From positions 1-64,000 of the forward strand of contig JAJRZK010000009.1 of NCBI GenBank assembly GCA_024275315.1: a stretch of 64,000 nucleotides of DNA, read 5' to 3'. The notes beneath the pieces are model-generated. The model was not told the DNA's origin. It did not search any database and saw nothing but the letters and a program-made list of their open reading frames with translations. This document shows, in pieces, positions 52,303-62,011 of this stretch. Within the stretch, counting starts at the first letter, position 1, and the number at the start of each line of letters is the position of its first letter. The DNA is from Nitrospirota bacterium (GTDB taxonomy: Bacteria > Nitrospinota_A > UBA7883). Both the position numbers and the translations under genes were made by a program.

Positions 52303-54915
52303 TTACGGCTCTTCGACTTTTTCTATCCTGATTGAATCAACGAATAGTCGGGATAACCCCGTTGTCTCCACTTTGTATTCAACAGCGGTCTTTGTCTTCA
52401 GCTCAAATTCCAGGCTGGTTTCACCATACATTTCGGCTCCGGGCAACTGGTCCATCTTTACCATCCGCGCGGCCAGTTCTTTCCATGTGGATCCGGATGA
52501 CGCGCTCAATCTGGCGATGGCGGTGTCGGGGCTGGCCTGTGTGGATTTAAGACGAAACCAGGCCCGGTAACGACCGGCGTTAAGCATACGGCCGGGACCA
52601 CGAATCACCCAATCCACAGGGTCGCGCCCGGGGGTCCATAACACGGCTTTACCACCTGAAGCGCCTGGATCATCGACTATCCTGCCGGTATGAAACAGGT
52701 CTTCCGTCTCATATTCCCATTGAGGATCGACGCTTTGGGCCAAGCGGATATATATGGAATCGACAAATACCTGCACGTCGCTTAGCATATGAGTCCTGAA
52801 TTCGAGCATCCAGATATTGTTCGGTTGCAAAATGTAATCTAGCGTAAACTCCTGATAAACACCCGGTTTTATAAAATCGGTCCCTTTGATATCTTTTTTG
52901 ACCACAAATTGGGTGCCTTCCCTGTTCACTATGTCAAGGCGCGCCACGGGAGCGTCCACGGTGTTGTCGGCCACCTTGATCCGAAACGTGGCTTTATATG
53001 CCCCACCGGGAAACGTCTTGTATGGACCGGCGTTCAGAGGGCCTCTTTTTGCCGCATCCGGGTCTCCTGTGAGAGCCCACCCGGTAAGCGCGTCGCTGTC
53101 CCTTACATCTTTACCGGCGACCTTGCCCAATCTTTCCGCGTGAAGGAAAAAGGCCAGGGGCGATGTGATCTCCGTTTTAGGCGTGCGTCGCGGGTTTTTT
53201 ACCGGTTTAAAGACCCACAACGGCTCCTCTTTTTTGACAAGCTCAAGATAGCCTGACCCAACAAGCTTTGACAGGGCGTAATAGGAGGGAAACGCCGAAA
53301 CCTTGAATGGATACGCCTCCTCGTGAAAAACAACAAATCCCACATTCAGCTTTTCCAGAAGTTTTATATGCTTTGCGGTTACGTCTCCGCCGTTCATGAC
53401 AAAAAGAGGCCAGAAGACGTTGTTGACATACTCCTTTGACACAACCGGGGAATAGCCGTTTATGGTGGGCACCTTGCTTTGGATGGCGTAATATTCGTAT
53501 ATTGACCCCCAGGAGCTTTCCCCTGGCCACACTGGTATGTTCAGCACATATTTACCGTCGGCGTTATCTGATATGTACCTGAAAGCCTCGCTCTGTTCAT
53601 GCATCACGCAAAGACCTATGTTTCTTTTGGGATGATAGTCGTATGCGGTAAGGACAATCAGCGCGGCGCATGCGACCCGGATCAGGGTCTTTCCTTTTTT
53701 GGCCCTGGCGGCGAAACTTATCGCGTACGCCACGAGCGCCGCGGACATGGTGATGACAATAACCATGATCTTCGCGGGAAACCTGGAAAAACTGAAATAT
53801 GGGAAAAATTTGTAAAAAATCGTGTAAACAGGAATATACGAATCCAGCGTGGTCCCAAAAGCCAATATATAACTGACAAAAAAGCAGGAAAAGAAAAACA
53901 AAACGTCGCCTCGTCCGGGCCACCTGGCCTTGCTTGTAAACATGGCCGCCGCAACACCAAACGCGGCTATAAGAGGGAAACCCAAATATACTATGAACCC
54001 GTTATGGGCCGGGTTCCACAAGGCGGAGAGGGCGGGAGAAAAACCCGACACCAGATCAAGGTTTCTTCCAGCCGCAAAGGTCCCTTTTTCGACCATTACT
54101 TTTTTAAAATGAAACATCCACCCGATTCCCGCCAAGGCCCCCAGGGCAAATGGAACACCAGCCACAAGCAATCGCCTTATCTCCGCGCCGCCGCCGGACA
54201 TCCCCTCTCGTTTCCACTTCAGCGCATATGGCGCAAGCCGCCAGGGAATATAGGCCATCAGGAACATCAGCAGGTAATAGCTGAAATACATATACTCGAA
54301 TGAAAGCGTGGCAAGGGACAAACCGGCCATGGCGGAATAGCCCAGGCTCAACCGCAATATCGCCCGGTCGAAAAAAAAGAGTGTCAGCGGAAAAAGACAT
54401 AGGGCGAACCCCGAAGGGTGCCCTCCATATATCTCCGCCATCCTGATCGGGATAAAATCAAACACAACCCCGGCGACCAACGCTGAAACCCGGGAACCGG
54501 TGAGGTCTTTCGCCCAAAGGTACATCGCCAGGCCGGACAGGCCGAACGAGATTAGAATGAACGTGTTATAGGCGAAAGGTAAAGATATTATCGTGAAAGG
54601 AAGATACAAAAACGATAATGGAGTAAAGTAGCTTGCAAACCTCGCTTGCTGGTATTCGGTGGCGAACTCATACGGGTTGGTAAACCAGTCGATACGACCA
54701 AGGACGGCCTCTTTAAGCAACCCAAGATGATAATAGAACTGAAGATGGTCGCCCTGTACAAGCTTTATCTTGCTATAGTTGGGGGTGGGATCAAGAACAT
54801 ACGGTATTGTGTCGAACATGTTCGCCGCCAGGGGCCAGGAGTATACAACCCCCAACAGCATGTAAAAGAAAAATACAGTGAGCGGAAACAGATATCGAAA
54901 ACGACCTTGGGTCAT
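52303..54915 (-). CDS. Large membrane protein with C-terminal tandem jelly-roll-like repeats (YfhO/GT-C-like)
   Basis: This 870-residue protein has about 10-12 transmembrane helices in residues 8-450, with QGDHLQFYYHLGLLKEAVLG near residue 49 typical of YfhO/GT-C lipid-linked sugar transferases. The periplasmic C-terminus (about 610-870) contains two similar beta domains, both with an A-[RD]-A-[WT]-F-R-[IL]-K segment and closing DSIYIRL / DSIRIEK. The second also has DDPGASGGKAV, as in carbohydrate-binding modules. It probably transfers or modifies a surface sugar. The ATG at 54915 overlaps the stop of the upstream acyltransferase gene by four bases; a longer frame to 55062 only copies that gene in another frame. 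Confidence 0.75.
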   Translation of the reverse strand: MTQGRFRYLFPLTVFFFYMLLGVVYSWPLAANMFDTIPYVLDPTPNYSKIKLVQGDHLQFYYHLGLLKEAVLGRIDWFTNPYEFATEYQQARFASYFTPLSFLYLPFTIISLPFAYNTFILISFGLSGLAMYLWAKDLTGSRVSALVAGVVFDFIPIRMAEIYGGHPSGFALCLFPLTLFFFDRAILRLSLGYSAMAGLSLATLSFEYMYFSYYLLMFLMAYIPWRLAPYALKWKREGMSGGGAEIRRLLVAGVPFALGALAGIGWMFHFKKVMVEKGTFAAGRNLDLVSGFSPALSALWNPAHNGFIVYLGFPLIAAFGVAAAMFTSKARWPGRGDVLFFFSCFFVSYILAFGTTLDSYIPVYTIFYKFFPYFSFSRFPAKIMVIVITMSAALVAYAISFAARAKKGKTLIRVACAALIVLTAYDYHPKRNIGLCVMHEQSEAFRYISDNADGKYVLNIPVWPGESSWGSIYEYYAIQSKVPTINGYSPVVSKEYVNNVFWPLFVMNGGDVTAKHIKLLEKLNVGFVVFHEEAYPFKVSAFPSYYALSKLVGSGYLELVKKEEPLWVFKPVKNPRRTPKTEITSPLAFFLHAERLGKVAGKDVRDSDALTGWALTGDPDAAKRGPLNAGPYKTFPGGAYKATFRIKVADNTVDAPVARLDIVNREGTQFVVKKDIKGTDFIKPGVYQEFTLDYILQPNNIWMLEFRTHMLSDVQVFVDSIYIRLAQSVDPQWEYETEDLFHTGRIVDDPGASGGKAVLWTPGRDPVDWVIRGPGRMLNAGRYRAWFRLKSTQASPDTAIARLSASSGSTWKELAARMVKMDQLPGAEMYGETSLEFELKTKTAVEYKVETTGLSRLFVDSIRIEKVEEP

Positions 54916-55658
54916 TTGCGCTCTTTGATCGGTTTGGCCGGAGCGCCGACCGCGACCACATTCGCAGGCAGGTTCCTGGTAACCACCGCCGCCGCCCCCA
55001 CTACCGTGTTTGGCCCGACAGTCACTCCGTCCAGGACAGAAACCTTGGCTCCCAACCAGCAATTCTCGCCGATGCTCACACCCTTGCTGCTCCAGCCCTG
55101 CTCAAGTATTGGCTTGTCCACGCTATTGAAATTGTGCATGGTGGCGAATATGGATGTATATGGTCCCAGCATGGTCTTGGAGCCGATGGTTATTTTGGAG
55201 TTGGAGGAGATGTTGCACCAGGTTGAAATATTCACCATTTCATCAAGAATAATGTCCCCCTCCTTACAGCTTAATATCGACCCACGGCCGATATAGCAGT
55301 TGCTTCCTATCACTATCCCCTTGTTGGTCGATCCCTTGGCGTCGATCAAAACCCCGTCATCGATGATCGCTCCCTGCGCAATATGGATTTTCTTGGGGTG
55401 CCGTAGCAACACATCCATGCCGAATATCACGCCGGAGCCGACTTCGCCTAAAACCATGGGATAAAATATTTTTCGAAGCAAGATACCAAGCGCCCCGGGT
55501 ATCCTGCTAAATAGAAGGGTGATGATTTCGAATTTCAATGTAAACAGCAAAGAGCGATCACCGATTACCAGATCCTGATATTGCAACAGCCTGGATTTGC
55601 CTGGCTTTGCGATTTCGCCCTGAATCTGAAAACTCAGATTTTTTTCTAGCTCATCCAC
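54912..55658 (-). CDS. Left-handed beta-helix acyltransferase (WbbJ-like)
   Basis: This 248-residue protein has an N-terminal helical part and hexapeptide repeats (about residues 80-245), with VLIDAKGSTNKGIVIGSNC and the C-terminal GVSIGENCWLGAKVSVLDG, TVVGAAAVVTRNLPANVVAV. These are the marks of trimeric O-acetyl- or acyl-transferases of polysaccharide synthesis. The catalytic His is probably in FATMHNFNS. It is translated with the downstream membrane protein (ATGA overlap) and points to acetylation of a surface polymer. Confidence 0.88.
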   Translation of the reverse strand: MDELEKNLSFQIQGEIAKPGKSRLLQYQDLVIGDRSLLFTLKFEIITLLFSRIPGALGILLRKIFYPMVLGEVGSGVIFGMDVLLRHPKKIHIAQGAIIDDGVLIDAKGSTNKGIVIGSNCYIGRGSILSCKEGDIILDEMVNISTWCNISSNSKITIGSKTMLGPYTSIFATMHNFNSVDKPILEQGWSSKGVSIGENCWLGAKVSVLDGVTVGPNTVVGAAAVVTRNLPANVVAVGAPAKPIKERK

Positions 55659-55871
55659 TTGACCTATCCAATATTAACACCAACGTAGCAGTTTATCCTA
55701 TTACAAAATATGGATCCAGCAAAATAACACTTTAAAGCCCCTTTTTTGTGGCGCTGTTTGCATGATGAAAATGCGACAGCTCTTTCTTGACAAAAGACCA
55801 ACTCCACCTCACACTGAACCTGACAACGTATCTACATACACACACCACAATTACAAGTTACGCTAATCCAT

Positions 55872-57266
55872 ATGAGAACGCTATTTGTTTATACAGACAT
55901 AGGAGTAAAGGGCGGAGCGAGAAGCTATCATTTTGGGCTGGGGCTCCTGTCCTCTGTGTTGCGCAGGGCCGGCCACACCACAGGGCTTCATTACATGTTC
56001 GACCAGTGGGACCCGGCGGGCTTCGAGTCCCACGTGGACCGGTTCAAGCCGGACGTGATCGCCTACACATCGGATTCGTCCCAGATAAGGCACGTGGCCA
56101 AGCTTGCAAGCCTGATGAAGGACCGTGCCCTGATTCAGATCGCGGGCGGGACCCATCCCTCGCTCTATCCCAAATGCCTGGAGCGGATAGATGGATTGAA
56201 CGCCATTTGCCAGGGAGAGGGAGAGGCTGTCATGCTCAATCTGGCTAACGCGGTGGAAAACGGAACGGACTGGACAGGTTTTGCGGGGTTGATGGTAAAG
56301 AACAGCGACGGTTCCATCAAGCGCAACGCGATGGGCTGTTTCACCCAGGATCTTGACAGCCTTCCTTTTGGTGACAGGGAGATGTTCGGTTACCAGCGGG
56401 TGATCGAGTCGGATTATGATCGTATAACCGTGATGATGTCACGGGGATGCCCGTATAATTGCAATTATTGCGGTAGCCCCTCCATGGGCAAGCTGGCCGA
56501 GGGCAAATATGTCCGTTTCCGAAGCGTGGAGAACGGAATTGCGGAGATAAAGGAGATAGTGTCCAACTATAACGTCAAATCGGTCTTTTTCGCGGACGAC
56601 GTGTTTACTATCGACAGAAAATATGTCAGGAAATTCTGTGAGGCGTACGCCAGGGAAATAGGCCTTCCTTTCGAGGTGACAACCAGGGTGGAAAGCTCCT
56701 GCTATGACACGTTCAAATATCTTGCGGACGCAGGATGCACCCGTGTGGCCATGGGTATAGAATCGGGCAGTGAAGAGCTTCGCAGAAAAGCTCTAAACCG
56801 TAAAATGACCAACAAAAAAATCATTGAAGCTTTCAAGGACGCCCGGGCCGCGGGGCTGAAAACCAAATCATACAACATAGTCGGATTTCCGTTCGAAACA
56901 AAGGCGATGCACCAGGATACAATCGAGCTTAACCAAAGGATCAACCCGGACAGCCTTGTCTGTTATATTTTCAACCCGTATCCAGGCACGGAGCTTTTCA
57001 ACATTTCCATCAAGGAGGGTTTCCTGTCGCCTGATTTCATGGACGAGGATTTCATATCCCGAACAGACACACCGCTGGACATGCCTGATTTCCCCCGTGA
57101 AGAGATATTGAAATGCTACAGAAATTTCGCGTTCAACGTTTACAAGGCGAATTCGGTAAAAAAAGCAATCCTTTACAAGGTCTATTACTCCAGGTTTGGA
57201 GAGCCTCTGATCCGCGCCCTGGATTCCGTAAAAAAACCGATACAACGTCTTGCCATGGGAACATAA
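55872..57266 (+). CDS. B12-binding radical SAM protein
   Basis: This 464-residue protein has an N-terminal cobalamin-binding domain (about residues 1-140, without the full DxHxxG motif) and a radical SAM domain (about 190-400) with SRGCPYNCNYCG (C-x3-C-x2-C), FFADDVFTIDRKYV and VAMGIESGSEELRRK. Such enzymes do methylations or other radical steps on natural products, lipids or sugars. Next to polysaccharide genes it may modify a surface lipid or sugar. The substrate cannot be told from sequence. Confidence 0.85.
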   Translation: MRTLFVYTDIGVKGGARSYHFGLGLLSSVLRRAGHTTGLHYMFDQWDPAGFESHVDRFKPDVIAYTSDSSQIRHVAKLASLMKDRALIQIAGGTHPSLYPKCLERIDGLNAICQGEGEAVMLNLANAVENGTDWTGFAGLMVKNSDGSIKRNAMGCFTQDLDSLPFGDREMFGYQRVIESDYDRITVMMSRGCPYNCNYCGSPSMGKLAEGKYVRFRSVENGIAEIKEIVSNYNVKSVFFADDVFTIDRKYVRKFCEAYAREIGLPFEVTTRVESSCYDTFKYLADAGCTRVAMGIESGSEELRRKALNRKMTNKKIIEAFKDARAAGLKTKSYNIVGFPFETKAMHQDTIELNQRINPDSLVCYIFNPYPGTELFNISIKEGFLSPDFMDEDFISRTDTPLDMPDFPREEILKCYRNFAFNVYKANSVKKAILYKVYYSRFGEPLIRALDSVKKPIQRLAMGT

Positions 57267-57314
57267 AACCTGTAGCCTCAATAGCTGTTTTGTTTGCCCC
57301 TGGCCATTTTGAAC

Positions 57315-58433
57315 ATGGCCATCAGTTTGCACTGGAAACCTGGGAAAGAATTGCGTAATCTTTCGATAAATCTGGCCTTGTCGCTACTAAGTGTTGTGGT
57401 ATGTGTGGCGGCGCTGGAGTTGCTGGTCCGGGTTTTTGTGCCACCATGGTACCCCCCCTACGCATTCACCGCTGACAAGGATATTGGCTATACGAACACG
57501 CCGAACATGAACCTCAGATGGACTGGAGGGGAGTTTGATTTTTCGGCCAGGACAAACGCGCTGGGGTTTCGGGATTATCCGTTTAAAAAGGACGGGCGCA
57601 AGGTGGTTCTGGCTCTGGGTGATTCGTTCTGTTGGGGTTTCGGGGTGGATTTTGAGAAAATATATCTCACCATTCTGGAAAAATCTGTCGGAACGAGGAT
57701 CCTAAAGGCCGGAGTGTGCGGGTATGGAACCCTTCACGCGGAAGAGCTTTTAAAGAAAATCGGGCCGCAAATCCAGCCCGACATCGTGATGCTAAACTTT
57801 TTCATAGGCAACGATTTTTATGAAAATACCGGCGTACGCAATCTTACGGTTGTCGATGGGCGTTTCCGGGAGGTCCCTCCGCGGACCAGCTCGTTTGTTC
57901 ACAAGGCCATAACCATGTTGCGCGGCAGATTGCGCCTTGTGGAGTTCGCCATAAGCAAAATCAAAAGCTCTCCGCCACTGTTCGGGTTTGTGCGAAGGCT
58001 GGGCCTGGCGGGAAACGACCTGATAGGTGAAATGGACCTTTACACCGCCACGGAAAATCCGCAGGTGACCGGAGCGTACGCCGTTACGAAAAAAATAATA
58101 GTGAAGCTGAATCGATCGGCTAATAGTATCGGCGCGAAACTCGTTGTGGTCTTAATCCCCACCAAAAACCAGGTAGACCCGGAAAGGTTCGAAAACGAGC
58201 TCAGGAGGATGGGGCTCGACCCCGCCGGGTATGACCTGGACCGCCCGAACCGCCTTTTGAAAAAGACGCTCGATGAATTGGGAATAGAATCGTTGGACCT
58301 CCTCCCCGGCTTCCGGGCGAACCGGAAAAGCAAACCGGACGTCGAGCTTTATTTCACAGTCGACAAACACTGGACCGAGTCAGGTCACCAACTCGCCGCC
58401 AGGCTCATAGCGAAGTCCAGGTTGTTGCGTTAA
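57315..58433 (+). CDS. SGNH/GDSL hydrolase, membrane-anchored
   Basis: About 372 residues. A transmembrane anchor at about residues 15-37 is followed by an extracytoplasmic SGNH domain: the catalytic serine is in LALGDSFCWGFG, the Asn in FIGNDFYEN, and Asp/His in TVDKHWTESGHQ. It resembles esterases that remove or transfer acyl groups on polysaccharides. The ATG at 57315 is chosen; a TTG at 57294 is an alternative. It follows the B12-radical SAM gene. Confidence 0.85.
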   Translation: MAISLHWKPGKELRNLSINLALSLLSVVVCVAALELLVRVFVPPWYPPYAFTADKDIGYTNTPNMNLRWTGGEFDFSARTNALGFRDYPFKKDGRKVVLALGDSFCWGFGVDFEKIYLTILEKSVGTRILKAGVCGYGTLHAEELLKKIGPQIQPDIVMLNFFIGNDFYENTGVRNLTVVDGRFREVPPRTSSFVHKAITMLRGRLRLVEFAISKIKSSPPLFGFVRRLGLAGNDLIGEMDLYTATENPQVTGAYAVTKKIIVKLNRSANSIGAKLVVVLIPTKNQVDPERFENELRRMGLDPAGYDLDRPNRLLKKTLDELGIESLDLLPGFRANRKSKPDVELYFTVDKHWTESGHQLAARLIAKSRLLR

Positions 58434-58488
58434 CAGCGGCGCAGGTAAAGTATTGTGGCGCAACCGGGCTCTCGTATAAAATAAAACC

Positions 58489-58770
58489 ATGGACAAGGTA
58501 AGGGTTCACGCTTTTGTATCGGGCCGTGTGCAGGGCGTCTTTTTCCGGGCGTCAACAATGGACGAAGCCGCCAGCATCGGGGGATTGACCGGGTGGGTGC
58601 GCAATCTCTCCGATGGCAGGGTAGAGGTCGTATGTGAAGGTGACAGAGACAACGTGGAGCGATTGACCAAATGGCTCCATCGAGGCCCGTCTGGCGCCCT
58701 GGTTTCCGGTGTTGATGTAAAAACGGAAAAACCCACTGGTGAGTTCGCCGATTTTGATATGAGATTCTGA
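58489..58770 (+). CDS. acyP: Acylphosphatase
   Basis: This 93-residue protein is a complete acylphosphatase: catalytic Arg20 in GRVQGVFFRAST and Asn39 in GWVRNLSDGRVEV. It hydrolyses carboxyl-phosphate bonds. It directly abuts the next glycosyltransferase gene, with no gap. Confidence 0.95.
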   Translation: MDKVRVHAFVSGRVQGVFFRASTMDEAASIGGLTGWVRNLSDGRVEVVCEGDRDNVERLTKWLHRGPSGALVSGVDVKTEKPTGEFADFDMRF

Positions 58771-60315
58771 TTGGAAAAAACGCTTAAACCGATACGGCTT
58801 GTCCATTGCGCCACCACCACACAGATCGGCGGGGGAATAGAGCGGATGGATGCGCTGTACCACCGGTTTTTGAACCGTTCCCTGGTCGATCCGCAATTCG
58901 TCGTCACGCAGACAAGGCAAGCCGGGGTCGCCATGTATGATGACACCATCTCATATCATTACACCGGCGTGGATGACCGATTCGAACAGTTGGTCAAGCT
59001 GTTTTCCACCGCCGATATTGTACAGTTCTCCGGCGGGTACGAGCCGATGATATGCGAAGCGGCGAAAGCTTCCGGGGCGCCGTTATTGATAGAGCTTATG
59101 CACCTGACGGAACCGGGCCAGCTGTACCCGTATATCGATATGACAATATGCGTATCCGAAACGGTCCGCCACGCACAGCCGGATATGGACAGGACCGTGG
59201 TGATCCACAACGGAATCGACCTGGAACTTTTCCCGTTTAACGAAAACCCGAGAGTCGAAGGCAAGGTGGTGTTGCTGGAATCCGCTCGCCGTGAAAAAAG
59301 GATGTATTTCCACCTTGACGAGTTGGAGGACGGGATTGTCGCAACCAACCCGCAGGCGGAACTGTGGCTTGCAGGACGCGAGCAGACAGGGAAATCTACG
59401 CGCCATGTGAAATTTCTCGGGCTGAGGACAGACATGTCGGACATATACATGCAGGCCGATTTTCTTGTGATGCTGTCAAGGCTGGAACCGTTCGGCCTGA
59501 TCGCGCTGGAAGCCATGGCGTCCGGCGCTTTGCCTATCGTGGCCGATGATGGCGGCATGGCGGAGATCGTAACCGACGGGGTGGATGGATGGATGGTTCC
59601 GGCGCATGACACTGACGCCGTGCTGGGCGCCATTGACACCGCCATAAAGTTGCGGGGGACGGATCAATGGCGCGAAATGCGTAAAGCGGCGAGAAAGAAG
59701 GTGGAGACCAGGTTTAACGCAAGACGGTGCGTGGCGGAATACGAGCGAGTGTATGCGGATCTGATAAAGAGCAAGCCCGCGCGGACCCGCAGGGTGTCAG
59801 ACGTCGACCCGTCGCCGGAGGCGCTGCTGAGCGACGCTATCCTGTTTTTCAATTCCGGTATGTGGGAAAACCTGTCCGAGACAGTGCGAAAAATATCCGG
59901 GTCTCCCAAAAAAATCACCATAGACAGATGCGCACATTCCATGGAGCTGTTGGCAAGACAGTTTCTGGCCAGAGAAAAATTCCATCTGGCCGATCTGCTT
60001 TTCACCAAGCTTTTCCGGTCCGGATACGGAAAAGCGGACTGGATCAAGGATTGGCTGGAGATTATCCCTGACGGCTCTTTGGCGTTTGATGTGGCCAACG
60101 AGCTGTTGACATTGGCCCCCGGGGATCCGGATTGCGTGTTGCTGGCCGCGGAGCTGTACATAAATGGTGGCAGACCGGAAGACGCCCTTGAAATCCTGCG
60201 GGCCGGGGTGCGCGCTATCCCGGATTCCGAGCCTGTAAGACAGGTGTTTGCCGCTCTTTGTGAAAAAATCAACCCGGCCGCAAAGGGCCAGCGAAGCGAC
60301 GGTGATATCCAATGA
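58771..60315 (+). CDS. Glycosyltransferase family 4 with C-terminal TPR-like region
   Basis: This 514-residue protein has a GT4 N-terminal domain, GGGIERMDALYHR near residue 20, and a GT4 C-terminal domain with MLSRLEPFGLIALEAMASGA and VPAHDTDAVLGAI (about 230-300). The last 160 residues are helical, TPR-like, with LLARQFLAREKFHLADLLFT and PEDALEILRAGVRAIPDSEP, unusual for a GT4. The TTG start at 58771 directly follows the acyP stop. It overlaps the next GT gene by four bases, ATGA, so both are made together. Confidence 0.85.
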   Translation: MEKTLKPIRLVHCATTTQIGGGIERMDALYHRFLNRSLVDPQFVVTQTRQAGVAMYDDTISYHYTGVDDRFEQLVKLFSTADIVQFSGGYEPMICEAAKASGAPLLIELMHLTEPGQLYPYIDMTICVSETVRHAQPDMDRTVVIHNGIDLELFPFNENPRVEGKVVLLESARREKRMYFHLDELEDGIVATNPQAELWLAGREQTGKSTRHVKFLGLRTDMSDIYMQADFLVMLSRLEPFGLIALEAMASGALPIVADDGGMAEIVTDGVDGWMVPAHDTDAVLGAIDTAIKLRGTDQWREMRKAARKKVETRFNARRCVAEYERVYADLIKSKPARTRRVSDVDPSPEALLSDAILFFNSGMWENLSETVRKISGSPKKITIDRCAHSMELLARQFLAREKFHLADLLFTKLFRSGYGKADWIKDWLEIIPDGSLAFDVANELLTLAPGDPDCVLLAAELYINGGRPEDALEILRAGVRAIPDSEPVRQVFAALCEKINPAAKGQRSDGDIQ

Positions 60316-61418
60316 GAAAAATCAGGGTGGTCGAGTTTACCAACAGCCTGGGGTTCGGTGGAACAGAAAAAACGCTTTGCACATTCAGCCGGCTGTTGAA
60401 CAGTGAGAAGTTCGATGTGCACGTAGTGGCGTTTGAATCAGATCCCGCAAGCGGGCGCGAGGACGACCTGCGAAACCATGGGATCAACACACGTATCTCG
60501 TCGAAAAAATATCTTAAAACCTATCTTAAAAGCCTGAACGCCGATATTTTTCACATCCACCGGGGGGGATGGGCGGAAACGGGGCCGATTACCGCCGCCA
60601 AGGACGCCGGTATACCGATAATCATCGAGCACAACGTGTTCGGAAGGGTGGATAACAGCAGGGAAAACGACCTGATTGATTGTCATATTTTCATTTCATA
60701 CAGTTGCGCCGCCCGATACCAGATGTGGGTGGGACACCCTTTGGTCAATTCCACGTATGAAATTCTTTATTATCCGGTGGAGATCGACAGCTTCGACCAG
60801 TACGGATTCGACGGCCGGGATTTTTCCAGGAAATCGGTCGGGCGAATTGGCAGGGCGGACAACACCAAGTGGGAGTTTCGATACCTAGAAGCGCTCGGGG
60901 TTGTGGCGAAGACTTTTCCCGATCTGGAGTTTCACGTGATAGGTCTCACTCCGGAGGTCAGGGAAAAACTGATACACATGGGCATGGAGAAAAACATCGT
61001 CGAACACCCCATGTCCACAAGCGAAAAGGAGATCATGGATTTTTACTCCGGGATCAGCGTCATGACTCATTTTGCCGATATGGGAGAAACCTTCGGGCTG
61101 GTTCTGGCTGAAGCCATGGCGGCGAAGTTGCCAGTGGTCACCCATCACACACAATCGCCCAAAGACAGCGCCCAGGCGGAGCTTGTAAACAGCGGATACA
61201 ACGGACTGGTGGCGATGGATCCCCAGATGTACGCCGATGCGGTGAACATGCTGTTGTCATCGCCGGAAAACGCCAGGCGGGTGGGGCAAAACGGGTATGA
61301 AAAAGCCAGGGCGTGTTATGACGCGCCTGTGATAACCCGCGGTCTTGAGCGGATATTCATCCACCAGGCGTACCTGAAAAGCGCCGCCGGGAATTCGGAA
61401 GCGGGCGCTTGGATTTGA
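60312..61418 (+). CDS. Glycosyltransferase family 4
   Basis: This 368-residue protein has SLGFGGTEKTLCTFSRLL near the N-terminus (donor/acceptor loop), and a C-terminal MGETFGLVLAEAMAAKLPVV motif with the usual GT4 glutamates. Start ATG 60312 overlaps the upstream gene by four bases. It acts with the preceding GT on the same polymer; the sugar is unknown. Confidence 0.9.
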   Translation: MRKIRVVEFTNSLGFGGTEKTLCTFSRLLNSEKFDVHVVAFESDPASGREDDLRNHGINTRISSKKYLKTYLKSLNADIFHIHRGGWAETGPITAAKDAGIPIIIEHNVFGRVDNSRENDLIDCHIFISYSCAARYQMWVGHPLVNSTYEILYYPVEIDSFDQYGFDGRDFSRKSVGRIGRADNTKWEFRYLEALGVVAKTFPDLEFHVIGLTPEVREKLIHMGMEKNIVEHPMSTSEKEIMDFYSGISVMTHFADMGETFGLVLAEAMAAKLPVVTHHTQSPKDSAQAELVNSGYNGLVAMDPQMYADAVNMLLSSPENARRVGQNGYEKARACYDAPVITRGLERIFIHQAYLKSAAGNSEAGAWI

Positions 61419-61714
61419 ATTCTGGCTGATACTCCCCAGGTGTCCGCGAATTTAAAACATTCCTGACGGCTACATCAGCGTCAACCGCGCAACGGGATTT
61501 TCCGCGGATGCCGGCGTGCGGCAAAACCCGGTTCCCGGCCGATTTCCGCCCTGTCCACCAGGTCGGCGAACACGCTCTCTTGGCTCCTTTGGGAATAGTG
61601 GCGTAAAGCTGGCGCCAGGTCATAGCCTCGATCACCAACAGTTCCTTGTTTTTTTTCGTTTCGCCTGTTTATCTTTGGTTGCGGTTTATTTCCTGACATT
61701 TCCATTATGAAAAA
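61419..61714. other. Intergenic gap before tRNA-Val
   Basis: A gap of about 296 bases. Minus-strand frames here contain no recognisable motif. A T-rich stretch lies near 61650. I see no clear repeat of the tRNA 3' end that would mark an attachment site. Confidence 0.5.
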
Positions 61715-61790
61715 TGGTGGGCGGAGAGGGGTTCGAACCCCCGACATCCAGCTTGTAAGGCTGGCGCTCTCCCAACTGAGCTATCCGCCC
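61715..61790 (-). tRNA. tRNA-Val (TAC)
   Basis: On the minus strand the acceptor stem GGGCGGA (61790-61784) pairs with TCCGCCC (61725-61719). The D-arm has AGCTCAGTTGGGAGAGC, the anticodon stem-loop gives CTTACAA with anticodon TAC, and the T-loop is GTTCGAACC. Discriminator A and an encoded CCA (61717-61715) follow. Confidence 0.97.
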
Positions 61791-61959
61791 TTCTCAAGAT
61801 TGTACACCACCTGCTGACGATTGGATTCTCTTTATTTGCGTAACAAATAAATCCACCCAACAGAGAGCTTGGCGTCGCGTATCCAAAGCGGGCCAGCGAC
61901 AACCCGAGGCGACGGCAGATGTCTGAAACCGGGTGATCGCGCTGAGGCATATTGGCCAT

Positions 61960-61988
61960 TGACATTATAAAATATAGCTCCTATTCTG
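61960..61988 (+). promoter_or_regulatory. Candidate sigma-70 promoter for the Cys/Met-rich secreted protein
   Basis: TTGACA at 61960-61965 and TATTCT at 61983-61988 are separated by 17 bases, about 23 bases before ATG 62012. The -35 is perfect and the -10 matches four of six. Confidence 0.5.
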
Positions 61989-62011
61989 AAAAATAGTTTT
62001 TTTTGGGGAAA

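Noticed and set aside
53599-54303. Plus-strand frame opposite the large membrane protein
   Set aside because: Antisense, highly basic composition, no domain pattern.
61357-61747. Minus-strand frames between a glycosyltransferase gene and tRNA-Val, considered as an integrase or transposase remnant
   Set aside because: No conserved catalytic residues or repeat of the tRNA end could be seen.
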